From NCBI RefSeq assembly GCF_027116575.1, contig NZ_CP098252.1, positions 310,001 through 374,000 on the forward strand: a stretch of 64,000 nucleotides of DNA. The letters run 5' to 3'. The notes beneath the pieces were generated by a model. The model was not told the origin of the DNA. It saw only the letters and a program-made list of their open reading frames with translations, and did no database searches. Below are positions 19,693 through 28,859 of this stretch, one piece after another; within the stretch, counting starts at the first letter, position 1; each line of letters opens with the position of its first letter. Position numbers and translations under genes: made by a program. Source of the stretch: Oxalobacter aliiformigenes (GTDB lineage: Bacteria; Pseudomonadota; Gammaproteobacteria; Burkholderiales; Burkholderiaceae_D).

Positions 19693-21213
19693 TCAATTTT
19701 CTTTCAGAGCCCTTCTGTACTGAATTGCTTCTGCCACATGTTCAGGCCTGATCGTTTCCGTTCGGGCCAGATCGGCAATCGTTCTTGAAATTTTCAGAAT
19801 ACGATGGTAAGCGCGTGCCGACCACATCAGTCTGGCCATCGCCTCCTTAAGCAAACGTTCACCGGACTCGTCAAGAAGACAAAAGTCATCTATTTCCCGG
19901 GCAGTAAGCTGGTTGTTCGGTTTACCCTGTCTTTTCAGCTGAATGTCGTAAGCTTTCCTGACCCGGGAAGCGATTGCTTCGGAAGATTCGCCTGTTTCGG
20001 CGAATCTGGACAATTCTTCCTGTCTCAAGGCATTGACAGATACCTGAATGTCGATCCGATCCAGAAGAGGCCCGGATATTTTCCGCTGGTAACGGGCAAT
20101 AGAGTCAGGAGAGCAGTGACATTTCCCGGAGGGATGACCGTAATAACCGCAAGGACAGGGATTCATTGCGGCAATGAGCTGGAATCGGGCAGGAAAATCA
20201 GCCTGTCTGGCAGCCCGCGAGATGACGATGTGTCCGGATTCAAGCGGTTCACGGAGTACTTCCAGAACATGGCGATCGAATTCGGGCAATTCATCCAGGA
20301 AAAGAACGCCATGATGTGCCAGAGAGACTTCGCCTGGACGGGGTGTACTCCCGCCTCCGATCAGGGCGATGGCGGAAGCAGTATGGTGAGGGGAACGAAA
20401 AGGTCGCGTTTTCCATCGGGACGGATTGAACTGGCCACTCAGGGACTGAATGGCGGCCGATTCAATGGCTTCCTTGTCCGTCATGGGAGGCAATATTCCT
20501 GCAAAACGTGATGCCAGCATGGTTTTGCCGGTCCCTGGAGGTCCGCTCATCAGGACGCTGTGATTGCCGGCTGCGGCGATTTCGAGCGCCCTTTTTACTT
20601 TGAATTGTCCCTTGACCTCGCTGAAATCGGGGTATTCGGGACGCTGTTTGTCATGTCGGGCGACATAGGGAACCAGACCCGGCATACCGGAAGCCGTGTT
20701 CAGATGAGCGCAGACTTCAAGCAGGGTATTGGCCGGAAGAATTTTCAGATTTTGTACAAAGGCTGCTTCATCAGCGTTGGCAGACGGAAGAATGAAAGCT
20801 TTCTCGGATGCCTTTGGGTTCTGGCTTATCGCATAGGCCATTGCCAGTGCTCCGCGAATGGCACGGAGTTCTCCGGATAACGATAGCTCTCCGGCAAATT
20901 CATAGCGGTCCAGCTGGTCCTGACGGATTTGTCCGGATGCTGCCAGGATTCCCAGGGCGATCGGCAAATCAAATCGGCCCGATTCTTTTGGAAGATCGGC
21001 CGGAGCGAGGTTGACCGTTATTCGCCTTGCCGGAAATTCGAACCGGATGTTTTGCAAGGCTGCCCTGACGCGATCTTTGGCTTCCTTGACCTCTGTTTCC
21101 GGCAAACCGACGATAGTGAAAGACGGCAGACCGTTTGCCAGATGGACTTCCACAGTCACTTCCGGGGCTTTCATGCCTGAAAGAGCACGGCTTTTTAAAA
21201 TCGCGAGATTCAT
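19693..21213 (-). CDS. comM: ComM/YifB-family AAA+ Mg-chelatase-like ATPase
   Basis: 506 residues, full length. The N-terminal Lon-protease-like domain (GLPSFTIVGLPETEVKEAKDRV) is followed by the AAA+ core with Walker A GPPGTGKT at 224-231, Walker B LFLDELPEF, and the MNPCPCGYYG cysteine motif. A C-terminal Mg_chelatase_C domain ends the protein. ComM is a hexameric helicase promoting branch migration during natural transformation and related recombination. Its ATG overlaps the ubiK stop as ATGA. Confidence 0.94.
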   Translation of the reverse strand: MNLAILKSRALSGMKAPEVTVEVHLANGLPSFTIVGLPETEVKEAKDRVRAALQNIRFEFPARRITVNLAPADLPKESGRFDLPIALGILAASGQIRQDQLDRYEFAGELSLSGELRAIRGALAMAYAISQNPKASEKAFILPSANADEAAFVQNLKILPANTLLEVCAHLNTASGMPGLVPYVARHDKQRPEYPDFSEVKGQFKVKRALEIAAAGNHSVLMSGPPGTGKTMLASRFAGILPPMTDKEAIESAAIQSLSGQFNPSRWKTRPFRSPHHTASAIALIGGGSTPRPGEVSLAHHGVLFLDELPEFDRHVLEVLREPLESGHIVISRAARQADFPARFQLIAAMNPCPCGYYGHPSGKCHCSPDSIARYQRKISGPLLDRIDIQVSVNALRQEELSRFAETGESSEAIASRVRKAYDIQLKRQGKPNNQLTAREIDDFCLLDESGERLLKEAMARLMWSARAYHRILKISRTIADLARTETIRPEHVAEAIQYRRALKEN

Positions 21214-21482
21214 TTTCCGGTTTCAGATTCTGGTAGCGATGTTTTTGAATGCCGTGATTGCTGCTCAAGTTCTGCCAGTCGTGTTTCCAGTGAAAGAATC
21301 TTGTGTTGCATCTGCGCAATGATCAGTTTCTGGATTTCATATTCCTCTGTTGTGACAACATCCAGTTTGGAGATAGCCTGAGTCAGGGTTGCACGGATGT
21401 TTCGCTCGATATCCTTTGCCGGCGAGCTTGCCATGATTTGTCCCAGTTTGGCTTGCAGTTCGTCCAGTATTTTCTTGCTCAT
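21210..21482 (-). CDS. ubiK: Ubiquinone biosynthesis accessory factor UbiK (BMFP/YqiC family)
   Basis: 90 residues from the ATG at 21482, preceded by a strong GAGGAGA site; the frame continues upstream to 21620 without homology. Short amphipathic helix plus C-terminal coiled coil (QMQHKILSLETRLAELEQQ), the shape of the trimeric BMFP family. UbiK assists aerobic ubiquinone synthesis with UbiJ in E. coli; its role in an anaerobe is less clear. Translationally coupled to comM. Confidence 0.85.
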   Translation of the reverse strand: MSKKILDELQAKLGQIMASSPAKDIERNIRATLTQAISKLDVVTTEEYEIQKLIIAQMQHKILSLETRLAELEQQSRHSKTSLPESETGK

Positions 21483-21955
21483 TACGTCTCCTCTTGATAG
21501 GTGGGAAAGCTGCTTGTTTTCCTGGGAAATATGAGCCAATATTAATTGATTTTGACAGAATAAGTCCATTTTGACGACGCATTTTTCTGTTCCGGATCCG
21601 GTAAAAAAGATATAGCGCAAGAAAACGGCGGTTAAAAAAGCTGATGGAAGATATTTTTGAAAAAATTCATGGCAGAAAAAGGGCGATTGGGAAATAGTCG
21701 GTCATGATGTGTTTCGTCTTTTGATGGATGCTGAAAACGGGCCACTGAAGCAATAATTTTCATTAGCAGGTAGTATATGTTCCTTGAAGCGGGCACAGCC
21801 CGGACAAATGATATGACAGGAGTGGCGCGGCGTCCGATAACATGTCCATTTGCTACTCCTGTAAAATAAGGCGATGTCTTGTATTGGGAAAAGGAAGATT
21901 GTGTTCGAAGTCCAGAATAATCTTCCATGTTACTGAAGTACGCTGAAGGATTTTT
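21483..21955. other. Intergenic region between ubiK and gshA with inverted repeats
   Basis: 473 nt without a supported gene. It must hold divergent promoters, though none is convincing by eye. Two inverted repeats are present: CGGGC-ACA-GCCCG at about 21790-21802, and an 11-bp stem (one G-U) joining 21816-21826 with 21852-21862 across a 25-nt loop. They may be part of an RNA leader of gshA or an unannotated small RNA. The reverse-strand open frame at 21632-21967 shows no coding character. Confidence 0.4.
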
Positions 21956-23251
21956 ATGATTCCCCATTTAGTTACCGCACTGAACGGACCTTTGCATGAA
22001 CTGGAAAAAACCATTATCGACTCGACACCCTCCATTGAAAGATGGTTCAGGCTGGAATGGCAGGATCATACTCCTCCATTCTACTGTTCAGTCGACTTGA
22101 GGAATGCCGGTTTCAAGCTGGCGCCAGTCGATACCAATCTTTTTCCTGGCGGGTTTAACAACCTGTCTGTTGAAATGCTGCCGCTGGCTGTACAGGCCAC
22201 CATGGCCGCCATTGAAAAATACTGTCCGGATGCCAAAAATCTGCTTCTGATTCCGGAAAGTCATACGCGGAATATCTATTACTTGCAAAATATTGCAAGA
22301 CTGATCCGGATTTTGCGTCAGACAGGCCTTAATGTCCGGCTGGGTTCCTTATCGGAAGATATCAAGGTACCGACTCCGTTTACTCTGCCGGACGGAACGA
22401 CGCTGATGCTGGAACCTTTGGCGAGAATCAATAACGGACGCCGCGTCGGTGTGGGGGATTTCAATCCGTGTACGATTCTTTTGAACAACGACTTGAGTTC
22501 CGGGACTCCCGAAATTCTCAAAAATGTTTATGAACAGAGTCTTTTCCCTCCTTTGCATGCAGGCTGGACTGTCCGTCGCAAAAGCAATCATTTCGCTGCA
22601 TATGACGATGTCGCCAAACGGTTCTCCAAGATGCTGGGAATCGATCCCTGGCTGATCAATCCGTACTTTTCAAAATGCAGTCATGTCAATTTCGGCGAGC
22701 ATGAGGGTGAGGAGTGTCTTGCGGCGAGTGTCCATTCCGTACTGATCAAAATCCGAAGGAAGTACAAGGAATATGGTATCAAGGAAAAGCCGTTTGTCAT
22801 TGTGAAAGCGGATGCAGGAACATACGGTATGGGTATCATGACCGTTACGGATGCAAGCGAAGTCAGGGAACTGAATCGCAAGCAGCGCAACAAGATGTCG
22901 GTCGTCAAGGAAGGTCTTCCCGTTCGTGATGTCATTATTCAGGAAGGCGTTCATTCTTTCGAAAGAGTGGATGACGCTGTCGCCGAACCGGTCGTTTACA
23001 TGATTGACCGGTATGTGGTCGGTGGTTTTTACCGGGTTAATGAAAAGCGCGATATCAATGAAAATCTGAATGCGCCAGGTGCGCATTTCGTTCCGTTGGC
23101 CTTCGCACAGCAGCATACGTTACCGGACAGAAGTGCGGAACCGGGGACGACGGCGCCTAACCGGTTTTACATGTATGGGGTGATTGCACGTCTGGCATTG
23201 CTGGCGGCTTCGGTCGAACTGGAAAAAACCGATCCCGACATGCAATCGTGA
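21956..23251 (+). CDS. gshA: Glutamate-cysteine ligase (proteobacterial Acidithiobacillus-type)
   Basis: 431 residues. It belongs to the gshA family first defined in Acidithiobacillus ferrooxidans and not to the E. coli type, judging by the N-terminus (HLVTALNGPLHELE), SVDLRNAGFKLAPVDTNLFPGGFNN and the segment VIVKADAGTYGMGIM. First step of glutathione synthesis. An AAGGAT site precedes the ATG. Its stop overlaps a possible GTG of gshB. The pair is followed by the PTS genes, a common betaproteobacterial order. Confidence 0.93.
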   Translation: MIPHLVTALNGPLHELEKTIIDSTPSIERWFRLEWQDHTPPFYCSVDLRNAGFKLAPVDTNLFPGGFNNLSVEMLPLAVQATMAAIEKYCPDAKNLLLIPESHTRNIYYLQNIARLIRILRQTGLNVRLGSLSEDIKVPTPFTLPDGTTLMLEPLARINNGRRVGVGDFNPCTILLNNDLSSGTPEILKNVYEQSLFPPLHAGWTVRRKSNHFAAYDDVAKRFSKMLGIDPWLINPYFSKCSHVNFGEHEGEECLAASVHSVLIKIRRKYKEYGIKEKPFVIVKADAGTYGMGIMTVTDASEVRELNRKQRNKMSVVKEGLPVRDVIIQEGVHSFERVDDAVAEPVVYMIDRYVVGGFYRVNEKRDINENLNAPGAHFVPLAFAQQHTLPDRSAEPGTTAPNRFYMYGVIARLALLAASVELEKTDPDMQS

Positions 23252-23265
23252 GCGAAAGGCAGGAT

Positions 23266-24207
23266 ATGGAACTGGCTTTTTATGCGGATCCGCTTGAGAA
23301 GTTCGTCATCAAAAAGGATTCGACATTTGCGCTGATGAAGGAAGCGGGGGAAAGAGGGCACCGGATTTATGCTTTCTGTCAGCATGATCTGGTTTTGAAC
23401 GGGCAGAACGTGCATGCTCGTGTCAATGGTATCGAATTGACGGGTACGGAAGATCACAGGTGGTTTGACGTCCGGGAAACAGAAGATCGGGGACTGGAAA
23501 CCTTTGATGCGGTGATTGTCAGGAAAGATCCTCCATTTGATGTCGAATATCTTAATTCCACGTATCTTCTCGAATTGTCGGAAAGAAAGGGAGCCAGAAT
23601 TTTCAATCGTCCCGATGCACTTCGCAGCCATAATGAGAAACTGACGATCGCACAGTTTCCCGAATTCATGGTGCCAACTCTTGTGACGGCGGATCAGGAG
23701 CAGTTGCGTTCTTTTCATGCGGAGTATCGTGACATCATATTAAAGCCCTTGAATGCCATGGGGGGAGACGGTGTTTTCAGGATCGGGGAAGACGGCCTCA
23801 ATCTGGGGGCCGCGATTGAGATATTGACCGCGAGCGGTCGCAAAGCGGTGATGGCCCAGCGATACATTCCGGATATTGTCGAGGGTGACAAAAGGGTTTT
23901 GCTGATAAACGGTCAGGTTGTGCCATTTGCTTTGGCCCGTATTCCCCAAAAGGGGGAAGTCAGGGGAAATCTCGCGGCTGGCGGTACGGGCAGGGCACAA
24001 CTTTTGTCGGAGAGAGACAGGCAAATTGCAGAGACTTTAGCGCCGGTACTTGCAGACAGGGGACTTTTCCTTGTTGGACTGGATATTATCGGCAACTGGT
24101 TGACGGAAGTGAATGTGACCAGTCCGACCTGTTTTCGTGAAATCGCGCAACAGACCGGCTTCAATGTGGCCGGTCTGTTTATGGATGAACTGGAAAAAAC
24201 GGTTTGA
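23266..24207 (+). CDS. gshB: Glutathione synthetase
   Basis: 313 residues from the ATG at 23266, which aligns with the E. coli start (MELAFYADPLEKFVIKKDST against MIKLGIVMDP...IKKDS) and has an AAAGG site. A GTG at 23248 overlapping the gshA stop is an alternative. ATP-grasp fold: LKPLNAMGGDGVFRI, MAQRYIPDIVEGDKRVLLI and the end motif NVTSPTCFREI with the Arg that binds gamma-glutamylcysteine. Joins glycine to gamma-glutamylcysteine. Confidence 0.95.
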   Translation: MELAFYADPLEKFVIKKDSTFALMKEAGERGHRIYAFCQHDLVLNGQNVHARVNGIELTGTEDHRWFDVRETEDRGLETFDAVIVRKDPPFDVEYLNSTYLLELSERKGARIFNRPDALRSHNEKLTIAQFPEFMVPTLVTADQEQLRSFHAEYRDIILKPLNAMGGDGVFRIGEDGLNLGAAIEILTASGRKAVMAQRYIPDIVEGDKRVLLINGQVVPFALARIPQKGEVRGNLAAGGTGRAQLLSERDRQIAETLAPVLADRGLFLVGLDIIGNWLTEVNVTSPTCFREIAQQTGFNVAGLFMDELEKTV

Positions 24208-24294
24208 CCGATCGGTTTAATTCATTACAATGCCTTAAAAGGCCTGTTGTCTGGCCGTGTTTTTTAGCCCATCTTTTTTTATTGTCAAGATTAT

Positions 24295-24684
24295 ATGGTA
24301 GGCATATTACTTCTCATGCATGAACCATTGGCGGAGGCGTTCATGACTACCGCAATGCACCTGTTTGAAGGTGAGCAGGAGCGTATTGAAGCAATTAACG
24401 TCAAGGCGGATCAGGATATATGCGATATCAGCAGGATGGCCATGGATGCTATCGGCCGGCTTGATGATGGTTCCGGTGTGCTGGTTTTGACGGATGTTTT
24501 GGGAGGTACGCCTTCCAACTGTTGTCACCAGCTCAGTACGGAGCACAAGGTACAGGTAATTGCAGGGGTCAGTTTGCCCATGTTGCTAAGAGCGATCACC
24601 TATCGGAAAAGCGACTTGGAGACGGTGATCGAAAAGGCTCTTTCCGGCGGCAAAAATGGCGCAGTCCGTATTGATCCCTGCTGA
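24295..24684 (+). CDS. PTS EIIA component, mannose/fructose-type (single domain)
   Basis: 129 residues. His9 (LLLMHEPLAEAF) is the expected phosphorylation site, and VLVLTDVLGGTPSNCC is the family signature. There is no IIB, IIC or IID partner in the window. With HPr and EI directly downstream, this makes a truncated PTS of the kind that acts in regulation and not in sugar import. Targets cannot be inferred. Confidence 0.9.
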   Translation: MVGILLLMHEPLAEAFMTTAMHLFEGEQERIEAINVKADQDICDISRMAMDAIGRLDDGSGVLVLTDVLGGTPSNCCHQLSTEHKVQVIAGVSLPMLLRAITYRKSDLETVIEKALSGGKNGAVRIDPC

Positions 24685-24789
24685 AAAAATTGACTGGAAA
24701 GGAAATGTTTTTCAAAACGGACAAACCGGATTTGTTTCCAGACAGAGCTTCCTGTTGTTTGACGTTTTAATCTCGATATCTGGTAGAAC

Positions 24790-25059
24790 ATGGTACAAAC
24801 GGAACTGGAAATTATCAATAAACTGGGGTTGCATGCCCGTGCTTCGGCCAAATTGACGCAATTGGCATCGAAGTTCTCATGTGAAGTCTGGATGACTCGG
24901 AACAATCAGAGAATCAACGCCAAATCAATCATGGGAGTCATGATGCTGGCGGCCGGAAAAGGATCGAAGATTCTTCTGGAGACAGATGGGGAAGATGAAG
25001 CCGAATGCATGAAGGCGTTGACCAGGCTGATCAACAACCGGTTTGGTGAAGCGGAATAG
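24790..25059 (+). CDS. ptsH: HPr phosphocarrier protein
   Basis: 89 residues. The active-site motif LGLHARASAKL places the phosphorylated His at residue 15. Ser46 in NAKSIMGVMMLAAGKG is at the HPr-kinase target position, suggesting control by HPr kinase/phosphorylase (hprK is not in this window). It lies 17 nt before ptsI and is part of the EIIA-HPr-EI transcript. Confidence 0.96.
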   Translation: MVQTELEIINKLGLHARASAKLTQLASKFSCEVWMTRNNQRINAKSIMGVMMLAAGKGSKILLETDGEDEAECMKALTRLINNRFGEAE

Positions 25060-25076
25060 TATAGGCCGACACGATT

Positions 25077-26852
25077 ATGGCATCTTTTGCACTTTTCGGA
25101 ATTTCTGTCTCGCGTGGCATATCAATCGGCCGCGCTCATCTGATCGCTCATGCTGCGATGGATACCAAGCATTATCTGGTTCCGCAGGAAAAAGTGGAAG
25201 CCGAAGTGGAACGTTTGCAGCAGGCACTGAGTACGGTCCAGAAGGAGCTGGAAACCATCTGGTCGAATTTGCCTGTCGATGCTCCGGTAGAGCTGGGCGC
25301 TTTTCTGGATGTGCATGCCATGATTCTTGCGGATTCGATGATTTCGAAAGAACCTTTCAATATCATCCGGACCCGCCGCTACAATGCGGAATGGGCGCTT
25401 CTGACCCAGATTGAGGAGCTTTCGGCCAAGTTCGATCATATAGAAGATCCCTATTTGAGGGAGCGCAAGGCGGATATCCAGCAGGTTTCCGAACGGATCA
25501 TGAAAGTTCTGACCGGTACGCCGACCGATTATCATCCGGTATCCCCGGAATCCGACAGCGAACGCGTCGATATGATTGTCGTCGCTTATGACATTTCGCC
25601 TGCCGATATGCTCCAGTTCCGTGATGATACGTTCTGCGGTTTCGTGTCTGAAATAGGTGGAAGGAACTCGCATGCGGCTATTGTGGCCCGAAGTATTGAT
25701 ACGCCAGCCGTTTTCGGTCTTGCCGGGGCTTTGTCGCTGATCAGGCAGGATGACTGGCTGATTGTCGATGCCGATGCCGGTATCGTTATCGTCAACCCGA
25801 CGCCTCTGGTTCTGGAGCAGTATCGTGCCCGACAGGCTGCCCAGACAAAAGCGAGGAAAAAACTGACCAAACTGAAAAGGACTCCCGCTATAACGATCGA
25901 CGGAACGCCTGTCGCACTGCTGGCCAATATCGAATTTCCGGATGACTGCACGGCAGCACTGGAAAATGGTGCGATCGGCATCGGGTTGTTCAGGTCTGAA
26001 TTTCTGTTTATGGGGCGAAGCGGAAACGTCAGCCGGATACCCGGCGAAGAAGAACAGTTCGAAGCCTACAAGAAAGCGGTGACTTTGATGAAAGGCCGGC
26101 CTGTCACGATCAGGACACTGGATATCGGTGCTGACAAACCGATCGGCACACCGGAATCCAGTACACTGAATCCGGCACTTGGCAGGCGTGCGATCCGTTA
26201 TTGTCTGGCCGAGCCGGAACTGTTTCTGGTACAGTTGCGGGCCATATTGAGGGCATCGGCTTTCGGTCCCGTCAAATTGCTGGTTCCCATGCTGGTTCAT
26301 GCATTCGAGATTGACCAGACATTGGCGCTTATCGAGCAGGCCAAGACACAGTTACGGGAAGCCAACCGAAAGTTCGACGAGAATATCAAGGTCGGTGCCA
26401 TGGTGGAAGTGCCGGCTGCCATACTGGGCTTGCCGATGTTTACTTCCCGGCTCGATTTCATTTCTATCGGAACGAATGATTTGATACAGTATACTTTGGC
26501 GATAGATCGGGTCGATCCGGAAGTAGCTTATCTGTACAACCCGTTGCATCCTGCCATTTTGTCGATGTTGTCGATGACGATCTGGGCGGCGGACAAGGCA
26601 GGCATCCCTGTTTCTGTCTGCGGTGAGGTGGCGGGCGATCCCCATTTGACAAGACTTCTGCTGGGAATGGGATTGCGTGAGTTTTCGATGCATCCCGCCC
26701 AGCTTCTGAATGTCAAGCAGGAAGTTCTGTCAAGCGATCTGAAAATCCTGAAACCGAAAGTCGAGAATATTCTGGCACTGGTGGAAGAGGAAGCCATTGA
26801 AAAGGCCGTGCACGATTTGCAGCTTGATGATATGACTGCTGGGGGAACCTGA
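25077..26852 (+). CDS. ptsI: PTS enzyme I (phosphoenolpyruvate-protein phosphotransferase)
   Basis: 591 residues, normal length. The N-terminal HPr-binding domain is followed by the phospho-His domain (EIGGRNSHAAIVARS, His199). The C-terminal PEP-binding TIM barrel contains RTLDIGADKP, GTNDLIQYTLAIDR and the catalytic-Cys motif SVCGEVAGD. Transfers phosphate from PEP to HPr. It is the last gene of the gshA-gshB-EIIA-ptsH-ptsI group. The transcript probably ends at the hairpin before metX. Confidence 0.96.
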   Translation: MASFALFGISVSRGISIGRAHLIAHAAMDTKHYLVPQEKVEAEVERLQQALSTVQKELETIWSNLPVDAPVELGAFLDVHAMILADSMISKEPFNIIRTRRYNAEWALLTQIEELSAKFDHIEDPYLRERKADIQQVSERIMKVLTGTPTDYHPVSPESDSERVDMIVVAYDISPADMLQFRDDTFCGFVSEIGGRNSHAAIVARSIDTPAVFGLAGALSLIRQDDWLIVDADAGIVIVNPTPLVLEQYRARQAAQTKARKKLTKLKRTPAITIDGTPVALLANIEFPDDCTAALENGAIGIGLFRSEFLFMGRSGNVSRIPGEEEQFEAYKKAVTLMKGRPVTIRTLDIGADKPIGTPESSTLNPALGRRAIRYCLAEPELFLVQLRAILRASAFGPVKLLVPMLVHAFEIDQTLALIEQAKTQLREANRKFDENIKVGAMVEVPAAILGLPMFTSRLDFISIGTNDLIQYTLAIDRVDPEVAYLYNPLHPAILSMLSMTIWAADKAGIPVSVCGEVAGDPHLTRLLLGMGLREFSMHPAQLLNVKQEVLSSDLKILKPKVENILALVEEEAIEKAVHDLQLDDMTAGGT

Positions 26853-26887
26853 TTATTGGCGAGGCGCAAATTGCAAAATAGCGGATT

Positions 26888-27017
26888 ATCGGGTTTGACG
26901 ATATCCGGTGATTTCGCTATGCTAGCGATATTGCGCCGATTTGAACAAGACAGCTTGCGGGCGCAGAGGGTTTCCTGAATAAATACGGCTAAAGCGAGTG
27001 TGAATGAAAAGCCCGAT
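26888..27017 (+). promoter_or_regulatory. Structured leader upstream of metX, candidate SAM-II-like riboswitch or attenuator
   Basis: It contains hairpin TCGCTA-TGC-TAGCGA (26914-26928) and a stem TGCGCC (26932-26937)/GGCGCA (26960-26965) enclosing GATTTG and GCTTGC. GGCTAAA follows at 26987-26993. The TGATTT...GCTTGC...GCTAAA order recalls the SAM-II (metA) class, but the sequence between the stem and GCTAAA is longer than I expect and I could not confirm the pseudoknot. ATCGGGTTT at 26888-26896 can pair with the 5' arm of the downstream terminator, giving a possible antiterminator. Confidence 0.35.
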
Positions 27018-27042
27018 TAGCCGATGCTTTCGGGCTTTTTTT
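27007..27042 (+). terminator. Intrinsic terminator between ptsI and metX
   Basis: AAAAGCCCGA and TTCGGGCTTTT form the stem across a roughly 12-nt loop, followed by a run of T. It lies 155 nt after the ptsI stop and about 60 nt before the metX ATG. It could end the PTS transcript or act as an expression platform for metX. Confidence 0.85.
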
Positions 27043-27102
27043 ATTGTTGATACGTAAAGAGCCGGTTATTGCAAGTGACCGTTTCTCTGGAACAGAATAT
27101 TC

Positions 27103-28245
27103 ATGACATCAGTTGGAATCGTTTCACCGTTGTCGATGCATTTTGCCGAACCACTGATTCTGCAAAGTGGTGCCAGTATTGCCAATTACACACTGGTTTA
27201 TGAAACATATGGCGAATTGAACGCAGATCGTTCCAATGCCGTATTGATCTGCCATGCCTTGAATGCGTCCCATCATGTTGCAGGAGTGTATGCGAATGAT
27301 CCGAAAAATACCGGGTGGTGGGACAATATGGTCGGTCCGGGAAAAGCTGTGGATACCGACCGCTTTTTTGTGATAGGTGTCAACAATTTGGGGTCGTGTT
27401 TCGGTTCAACCGGTCCGATGGATATCAATCCGCAGACCGGAAAACCGTACGGAGCGGATTTTCCGGTATTGACGGTGGAAGACTGGGTCAATGCGCAGGC
27501 ACGTCTGGCCGATGCCTTGGGTATCGAGAGATTTGCCGCCGTTATGGGCGGTTCTCTCGGAGGAATGCAGGCGTTGGCATGGAGCATGCAGTATCCTGAC
27601 CGGGTGCGTCATGCTGTCGTGATTGCTTCAACTGCCCGGTTGTCGGCACAGAATATCGCATTCAACGATGTCGCCCGGCAGGCGATATTGTCGGATCCCG
27701 ATTTTCACGGAGGGGACTTCTACGCGTATGGTGTCGTTCCGAAAAGCGGTTTGCGTGTTGCACGCATGATCGGGCATATTACCTACTTGTCCAATGACGA
27801 CATGTCGGAAAAATTCGGCCGTGAATTGCGATCCGGTGAATACCAATTCGGTTATGGCGTCGAATTTGAAATCGAATCCTATCTGCATTATCAGGGGGAG
27901 AAGTTTTCTGCCTACTTTGATGCCAATACCTATTTGCTGATTACACGGGCACTGGATTATTTCGATCCGGCGGCCAAACATGGCGGTGATCTGGACAAGG
28001 CGTTTGCCGGAACCCAAGCCCAATATTTGCTGGTTTCGTTCACAACGGACTGGCGGTTTTCGCCGGAATGCAGTCGCGCAATAGTCCGTTCCCTGATCAG
28101 TAATGAACGGCAGGTCACTTATGCCGAAATTGATGCGCCTCATGGCCACGATGCCTTTTTGCTGAATGATGAACGTTATCATGAGGTCGTTCGGGCGTAT
28201 TATGAACGTATCTGGCAGGAAACCGGAAAGGATGACGGATCATGA
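27103..28245 (+). CDS. metX: Homoserine O-acyltransferase (MetX)
   Basis: 380 residues, alpha/beta-hydrolase fold. Nucleophile elbow [12 protein letters not shown] (Ser151), Asp in [16 protein letters not shown] and His in [11 protein letters not shown]. It activates homoserine for methionine synthesis. Acetyl versus succinyl specificity cannot be fixed by eye, and MetX proteins paired with metW often use succinyl-CoA. ATGA overlap with metW. A structured leader and terminator precede it. Confidence 0.94.
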   Translation: MTSVGIVSPLSMHFAEPLILQSGASIANYTLVYETYGELNADRSNAVLICHALNASHHVAGVYANDPKNTGWWDNMVGPGKAVDTDRFFVIGVNNLGSCFGSTGPMDINPQTGKPYGADFPVLTVEDWVNAQARLADALGIERFAAVMGGSLGGMQALAWSMQYPDRVRHAVVIASTARLSAQNIAFNDVARQAILSDPDFHGGDFYAYGVVPKSGLRVARMIGHITYLSNDDMSEKFGRELRSGEYQFGYGVEFEIESYLHYQGEKFSAYFDANTYLLITRALDYFDPAAKHGGDLDKAFAGTQAQYLLVSFTTDWRFSPECSRAIVRSLISNERQVTYAEIDAPHGHDAFLLNDERYHEVVRAYYERIWQETGKDDGS

Positions 28246-28859
28246 ATGTGCCGAAACTGAAAAAATTGCGGGCCGATCTGGCGTTTATTTCAAACTGGGT
28301 CGAAAGCGGCGCCCATGTGCTGGATCTTGGCTGTGGTGACGGTGCCATGCTGGAATATCTGCAGCTGACGAAAAAGTGTACCGGTTATGGTATCGAAATC
28401 GACGATCTGAAGATACCCGGATGTATCCTCCGCGGTGTCAGTGTTATCCAGCATGATCTGGAAAAAGGGCTTTCTTTTTTCAGGAACGATACGTTCGATT
28501 CGGTTCTGTGCCTGTCTGCCTTGCAAATGATGAAAAACGTGGAAGAACTGTTGCGGGAAATCGTCCGTGTCGGAAATGAAGCGATTGTCTCGTTTCCGAA
28601 TTTTGCCTATTGGCCACACCGTCTTGCCCTGTTGAACGGGCATATGCCGGTTTCCGCCGAGTTGCCTTACGAGTGGTATGACACACCGAATCTTCGGTGT
28701 GCCACTATACGGGATTTCGAGAATCTGGCTGAGCAGGTCGGATTGAAGGTGATCGATTGTGTCGCATTGCATGACGGAAAACCGGTCAAGCTCGTACCGA
28801 ACTGGCGGGGAAGTCTTGCCATCTTCAGGTTACAGAAAAAAATAGCGGCTTATTCGTAA
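28242..28859 (+). CDS. metW: Methionine biosynthesis protein MetW
   Basis: 205 residues. SAM-binding-type Rossmann motif [15 protein letters not shown] at about 24-38, and the MetW-typical end segment [23 protein letters not shown]. MetW is required with MetX for methionine synthesis in many proteobacteria, probably as a partner or activator of MetX and not as a free methyltransferase. Translationally coupled to metX (ATGA) and to the following permease (TAATG). Confidence 0.93.
   Translation: MNVPKLKKLRADLAFISNWVESGAHVLDLGCGDGAMLEYLQLTKKCTGYGIEIDDLKIPGCILRGVSVIQHDLEKGLSFFRNDTFDSVLCLSALQMMKNVEELLREIVRVGNEAIVSFPNFAYWPHRLALLNGHMPVSAELPYEWYDTPNLRCATIRDFENLAEQVGLKVIDCVALHDGKPVKLVPNWRGSLAIFRLQKKIAAYS

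Noticed and set aside
21632..21967. Reverse open frame of 111 codons in the ubiK-gshA gap
   Set aside because: It runs into the gshA start, has no ribosome binding site and no recognisable protein pattern.
24193..24260. Palindrome ACCGATCGGT and a weak GGCC hairpin after gshB
   Set aside because: The palindrome overlaps the stop region and the hairpin has only 4 bp, so neither is convincing as an operator or terminator.
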